A stretch of DNA of 20,233 nucleotides from an uncultured Xanthobacteraceae bacterium. Its GTDB lineage: Bacteria > Pseudomonadota > Alphaproteobacteria > Rhizobiales > Xanthobacteraceae. Location: contig CATPBC010000176.1 in NCBI GenBank assembly GCA_955652195.1, positions 1 through 20,233 of the forward strand. Reading direction: 5' to 3'. Shown piece by piece: positions 16,930 to 20,233 of this stretch. Numbering within the stretch: the first letter of the stretch is position 1; the number at the start of each line of letters is the position of its first letter. A model generated the notes under the pieces. That model was given only the letters and a program-made list of their open reading frames with translations, made no database searches and was not told where the DNA came from. A program made the translations under genes and the position numbers.

Positions 16930-18228
16930 CTAATCGCTCGCAACTGATCCAGCTGCCGCCGTCTGACCAATGTGACTCGCCTGCAAACCGAACGTCCTCG
17001 TCAAGCTATCAAGAAATGTGAAGCGCGAGCGCTGGAAACGCACCTCGGCGAGCCGGCCGATATTGCAGAAGTTGTTGCGATTCCCCAATGCTTCGTCGGG
17101 GGGAAGACCGAGTTCGACCGTGATGCTACCCGCATCAGGACTAGGCACTTGCGCCGCCAACAGACGGTCATCGGCGCGCGCCGCGGAGCCGCGAACGCGC
17201 TTAACCTTTCCCTGTTTCCAATCACCGCTTCCGATCAGACGCACATAGGCGGCATCGCCGGCCTTGATCTGCTCGAAATCCCGCTCCGGCAGTTCAACGG
17301 CCACGAACCGACGGGCGCAATCTGCAAGATCGAGCAGCGTTTGGCCCTCGGTCACCGTCGAACCCGGACTTGCCGAAACCAACCAGACCACATGCGCTTC
17401 CGGTAGTGTCAGATCGGCATGGGTAAGATGATCTACTCGTTCGCGCTCCTCGACGATTTCTGCGGCGAATTGTTGCGAACGCGCTCCGCCCTCCAGCACC
17501 ATGGTCTCAAGTTCCTGCCGACGCAACAGCAACCGATCTCGCTGCTGCTGTGAGTACGGAACGTCGTTCGTGCCGTCCCGCAGGAAAACACTATTTTTGG
17601 CGGATGTCAGTTCGCCTTGCAGACGGCGCGACCGCGCTTGGGCCATTTCGCAACGCGTGAGCGTGGCCTGTTGTACCGCCTGCGCTTCGGCAGAACGAAT
17701 CTGCGAGGCGCTGCCGGATTGAACGAGTTTTTCCATTCGCGACCCAACGTCCTGTCGCTGATGCGCTTCGGCAAGACAGCCGCTGGTTTCGGCTTCAGCC
17801 TCGGCGATCTCATCGCTTAGCTTTTTGATCATGCCGTCGCGATACGCTTCGACGCGGTTTTCAAGCTCGGCGTCCGCGGCCCTGATTTCGCCTAGCTGTT
17901 TACGCGCGAGCGCCGCGTGCTCTTCGGCGACAGCGAATTCGCGATCAACATTGAGGAGGTGGCGCCGGTCCGGGGACTGCGACATGATGAGGCTAACGGT
18001 GACAGGCGCCGCCACGAAATCCCCTTTGTGCGGCAAGTCCAGCGCAAGCCGTCCGGCTATTGGCGCTGCAACGCGCACTAACTCGGCATTGACGAAAGCC
18101 GACGGCGCGATCCGATAGGTCACGTAAGGCACGAATGCCCATGCGCTAAGTGCGACGAGCGATAGCGCGAGCGCAATGCGAACGTTGCGACTGCGGATAA
18201 TTCGCTGGAGGTGATCGGTGCCGTACAT
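16930..18228 (-). CDS. HlyD-family membrane-fusion protein, partner of the PilZ-glycosyltransferase
   Basis: 432 residues from ATG 18228. One N-terminal membrane anchor (about 17-36) is followed by a half-lipoyl motif AELVRVAAPIAGRLALDLP. A long alpha-hairpin rich in Glu, Arg, Ala and Gln comes next (about 90-270). The second lipoyl half is VVWLVSASPGSTVTEGQTLLDLAD, and a beta-barrel begins FVAVELPERDFEQIKAGDAAYVRL. Such proteins span the periplasm. Because it is cotranscribed with a BcsA-like synthase, it probably guides the polymer outward in place of BcsB/BcsC, as proposed for BgsB beside BgsA in Sinorhizobium. The frame extends two codons up to TTG 18234, but ATG 18228 is preferred; no clear ribosome site is visible. 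The gene is divergent from the hydrolase-OsmC gene across 174 bp. Confidence 0.85.
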   Translation of the reverse strand: MYGTDHLQRIIRSRNVRIALALSLVALSAWAFVPYVTYRIAPSAFVNAELVRVAAPIAGRLALDLPHKGDFVAAPVTVSLIMSQSPDRRHLLNVDREFAVAEEHAALARKQLGEIRAADAELENRVEAYRDGMIKKLSDEIAEAEAETSGCLAEAHQRQDVGSRMEKLVQSGSASQIRSAEAQAVQQATLTRCEMAQARSRRLQGELTSAKNSVFLRDGTNDVPYSQQQRDRLLLRRQELETMVLEGGARSQQFAAEIVEERERVDHLTHADLTLPEAHVVWLVSASPGSTVTEGQTLLDLADCARRFVAVELPERDFEQIKAGDAAYVRLIGSGDWKQGKVKRVRGSAARADDRLLAAQVPSPDAGSITVELGLPPDEALGNRNNFCNIGRLAEVRFQRSRFTFLDSLTRTFGLQASHIGQTAAAGSVASD

Positions 18229-18402
18229 GTACAAATCGGCCGTTCCCGGTCGTCTTTGGGTTTTTGGGTGCCGAGTTCCTTCATAGCCCAGCCGCAGGAA
18301 TGAAAATGTTTCAACTAAGCATGCGAATTTGTGCTGTGGTTAAGGAAACATCTACGGCCTCGCGACACGCTGTCCGCAAATCGCCAACAGGAGCTCACAG
18401 CT

Positions 18403-19641
18403 ATGCCGGCCGAACGCTTCGATTTTGCCAATGCTCAGGGTGAGAAACTCGCCGCGCTGCTCGATCGCCCAGACGGGCCAATCCGCGCCGTCGCTTTGTT
18501 CGCGCACTGCTTCACCTGCGGCAAAGACAATAAGGCGGCGCGCCTGATTGCGCACGGTCTGACATTGCACGGCATTGCCGTATTGCGATTCGATTTCACC
18601 GGGCTCGGCTCCAGTGAAGGCGAGTTCGCCAATACAACCTTTTCCTCGAACATCGACGATCTGGTGGCCGCCGCGGATCATTTGCGGATGACGGTCGGCG
18701 CACCTGCTGTTCTGATCGGTCACAGCCTCGGCGGTGCCGCGGTGCTCGCTGCCGCTCACCGCATTGCCGAGACCCGCGCGGTGGTGACGATTGCCGCGCC
18801 GTTCGATCCGGCACATGTCGCCGGCCTGTTCGGCGACCGCGTCGACGAGATCGAAAGCAAGGGCGAAGTCGAGGTGACGCTGGTCGGCCGGCCGTTCCGC
18901 ATCCGCCGCGCCTTGCTTGCCGATATCGCCGGGCAAAATCTTGCCGAACGCATTGCCGGACTGCGCAAGGCACTGCTCGTCTTTCACTCGCCAACCGACG
19001 AGACCGTCGGCATCGACAATGCCAGCCGCATTTTCACGGCGGCAAAGCATCCGAAAAGTTTCATTTCGCTCGCCGGCGCCGATCACCTGCTGCGGCGGCC
19101 GAGCGATGCCGCTTATGTCGCGCATGTCGTCGCCGCTTGGGCCGAACGCTATCTCGATATGGCGGCACAAACGCAGCCAAGCGCGGACGCCGAGCCTCAC
19201 GAAGTCCTGGTGCGCGAGACGCGGCACGGCACCTTTCAGCAGGAAATCACTGCCGGCCGGCATCGCTTTCTGGCCGACGAGCCGGTCGCCGCGGGCGGGC
19301 TAGACAGTGGCCCCGGTCCTTACGATTTGCTGCTGGCCGCGCTTGGCGCCTGCACCTCGATGACGCTGCGGCTTTACGCCGAGCGCAAGAAGCTGCGATT
19401 AGCGCGGACGCGGGTGCGTTTGCGGCATAGCCGGATTTACGCCGCCGACTGCGCCGAATGCGAAACCAAGGAGGGCATGCTCGACCGCATCGAGCGGATC
19501 ATTACGCTGGAAGGCGAGCTCGATGCCGAGCAGCGCCAGCGGCTGATCGAAATCGCCGACAAATGTCCGGTGCATCGCACGCTGACGTCGGAGATCAATA
19601 TACGGACGGCGGAAGAATTAAGTCAGGGCGCGGCTCGCTGA
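18403..19641 (+). CDS. Bifunctional alpha/beta-hydrolase / OsmC-family protein
   Basis: 412 residues in two domains. Residues 1-255 are an alpha/beta hydrolase: LFAHCFTCGKD near the oxyanion hole, nucleophile S108 in IGHSLGG, D199 in HSPTDE and H228 in AGADHLL, so the triad is complete. Residues 265-410 are an OsmC/Ohr-type domain with the peroxidatic C317 in LGACTSMTLRLYAERK and the second C388 in KCPVHRTL. OsmC domains reduce organic hydroperoxides through this cysteine pair. The fusion suggests an esterase releasing or processing a peroxide- or thiol-linked acyl substrate, but that is inference; the same fusion occurs widely in proteobacteria. The start ATG 18403 is chosen over an upstream frame extension (18331) because AGGAG at 18389-18393 lies 9 bases before it and the family begins MPAERFDF. 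The 3' end overlaps the opposing reductase gene by 19 bp. Confidence 0.92.
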   Translation: MPAERFDFANAQGEKLAALLDRPDGPIRAVALFAHCFTCGKDNKAARLIAHGLTLHGIAVLRFDFTGLGSSEGEFANTTFSSNIDDLVAAADHLRMTVGAPAVLIGHSLGGAAVLAAAHRIAETRAVVTIAAPFDPAHVAGLFGDRVDEIESKGEVEVTLVGRPFRIRRALLADIAGQNLAERIAGLRKALLVFHSPTDETVGIDNASRIFTAAKHPKSFISLAGADHLLRRPSDAAYVAHVVAAWAERYLDMAAQTQPSADAEPHEVLVRETRHGTFQQEITAGRHRFLADEPVAAGGLDSGPGPYDLLLAALGACTSMTLRLYAERKKLRLARTRVRLRHSRIYAADCAECETKEGMLDRIERIITLEGELDAEQRQRLIEIADKCPVHRTLTSEINIRTAEELSQGAAR

Positions 19642-20233
19642 ACGCGCGCTCGCGCTTCCGCAATCGCCTCGGGGATCGCCGTGTCATTGCCCGGCGCCAT
19701 GATGTGGACGCCGGCGACGCCGCGAATGGTCGAAAGCTCTTCGATCAGCTCGACACAAATGCGCAAACCCTCGCGCGCCGGATCGGCGGCCTTTTCCAGC
19801 CGCGCGATAAAGCCGTCGGGAATGATGGTGCCGTAAAGGTGGTTTTTCATCCAGCGCGCCGATTTTGCCGAGCGCAGCGGATTGACGCCGATCAGGAGCG
19901 CAAGCTTGCTCGTGACGCCGGCTTTTTCCAAGGCGCCGACATAGCGGCGGACGATGGCCGGATCCATGCAGAATTGGGTCTGCGCGAATTGCGCGCCGGC
20001 CTGAACTTTGGCGAGCAGCGCATTCGGCTGCCAGCCCTCCGGCGGATCGATCGGCAGGTCGGCGGCGCCGATGAAAAAGTCGGCGTGGCCGGTGACCTTG
20101 CGGCCGGTCGGCAGCGTGCCTTCATCACGCAGCCGGCGCGCGGTTTCGATCAGCGTTTTGGAATCGACGTCGAAAACGGGCTTGGTGTCGGGCTGATCGC
20201 CAGCCTTCGGATCGTCGCCGGAGAGGAGGAGGA
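19623..20233 (-). CDS. Methylenetetrahydrofolate reductase-like protein, 5' part outside window
   Basis: About 203 residues of the C-terminal part are visible; the frame is open to the right edge. The first residues read LLLSGDDPKAGDQPDTKPVF, then GHADFFIGAADLPIDPP, AQTQFCMDPAIVRRY, LIGVNPLRSAKSARWM, GTIIPDGFI and GVHIMAPGND. These match the later strands and helices of the MetF/MTHFR TIM barrel, with the substrate loop and the FAD/folate-side residues near Q and F in QFAQTQFC. The enzyme reduces 5,10-methylenetetrahydrofolate to 5-methyl-THF or, in the short diverged group this resembles, may act in one-carbon breakdown. Which of these applies cannot be decided without the N-terminus. The stop TGA at 19623-19625 lies inside the end of the convergent OsmC-fusion gene. 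Confidence 0.85.
   Translation of the reverse strand, partial: LLLSGDDPKAGDQPDTKPVFDVDSKTLIETARRLRDEGTLPTGRKVTGHADFFIGAADLPIDPPEGWQPNALLAKVQAGAQFAQTQFCMDPAIVRRYVGALEKAGVTSKLALLIGVNPLRSAKSARWMKNHLYGTIIPDGFIARLEKAADPAREGLRICVELIEELSTIRGVAGVHIMAPGNDTAIPEAIAEARARVQRAAP

Noticed and set aside
14805..18228. A complete cellulose synthase (bcsABCZ) operon
   Set aside because: Only a BcsA-like gene is present; the neighbour is HlyD-type with coiled coil and lipoyl halves, not the BcsB carbohydrate-binding architecture.
18352..19263. 303-codon minus-strand frame opposite the hydrolase-OsmC gene
   Set aside because: It is antisense to a protein with complete catalytic motifs in both domains; it has no recognisable motif of its own.

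Overview
The window looks like chromosomal DNA of a GC-rich alphaproteobacterium of the order Hyphomicrobiales (Rhizobiales), probably near the Bradyrhizobium / Xanthobacteraceae group. This rests on protein style rather than a database search. The markers are a giant polar-growth-ring (GPR/RgsE-like) protein, an adrenodoxin-type ferredoxin beside a thioredoxin-reductase-like ferredoxin reductase, a hydrolase-OsmC fusion, and a PilZ-containing glycosyltransferase paired with an HlyD-type protein. No tRNA, rRNA, CRISPR array, phage gene or complete insertion sequence was found.

Layout. Positions 1-731 hold the 3' part of an L-Ala-D/L-Glu-type epimerase (+). Positions 732-1308 are non-coding: a palindromic repeat, then a possible gene remnant. 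A small secreted protein (+, 1309-1674) converges on a PLP-dependent threonine/serine dehydratase (-, 1696-2688). Upstream of the dehydratase on the same strand lies the 1479-residue GPR-like membrane-anchored coiled-coil protein (-, 2769-7208), whose start is preceded by a 2 x 31 bp tandem repeat. A 393-bp non-coding stretch (7271-7663) with two hairpin-forming sequences leads to a [2Fe-2S] ferredoxin (+). The ferredoxin is followed by a ferredoxin-NADP reductase (+) whose start codon sits inside the last unit of a short-unit tandem repeat. A secreted SGNH hydrolase (-) converges on the reductase with no spacer, and is divergent from a flavoprotein monooxygenase (+).

Two related CTAG-bounded palindromic elements (12690-12766 and 12780-12854) follow the monooxygenase. 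A third copy lies at 739-809. Next come a PadR-family regulator with a His-rich N-terminus (-) and a divergent vWA-domain protein (+), separated by an AT-rich region with two near-identical palindromes that are probable operators. A two-gene minus-strand operon then encodes an HlyD-type protein followed, one base after its stop, by a BcsA-like glycosyltransferase with a C-terminal PilZ domain. A hydrolase-OsmC fusion (+) overlaps tail-to-tail with the 3' part of a methylenetetrahydrofolate reductase-like gene (-) that leaves the window at the right edge.

Functional groups. (1) Ferredoxin plus reductase form an NADPH-to-2Fe-2S electron chain. (2) HlyD plus PilZ-glycosyltransferase look like a c-di-GMP-controlled exopolysaccharide synthase/exporter without BcsB, BcsC or BcsZ. 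This resembles the two-gene arrangement for mixed-linkage beta-glucan in Sinorhizobium, but keeps cellulose-synthase hallmarks. (3) The GPR-like protein is expected to organise polar cell-wall growth. The rest are mostly single genes in ordinary housekeeping or accessory context.
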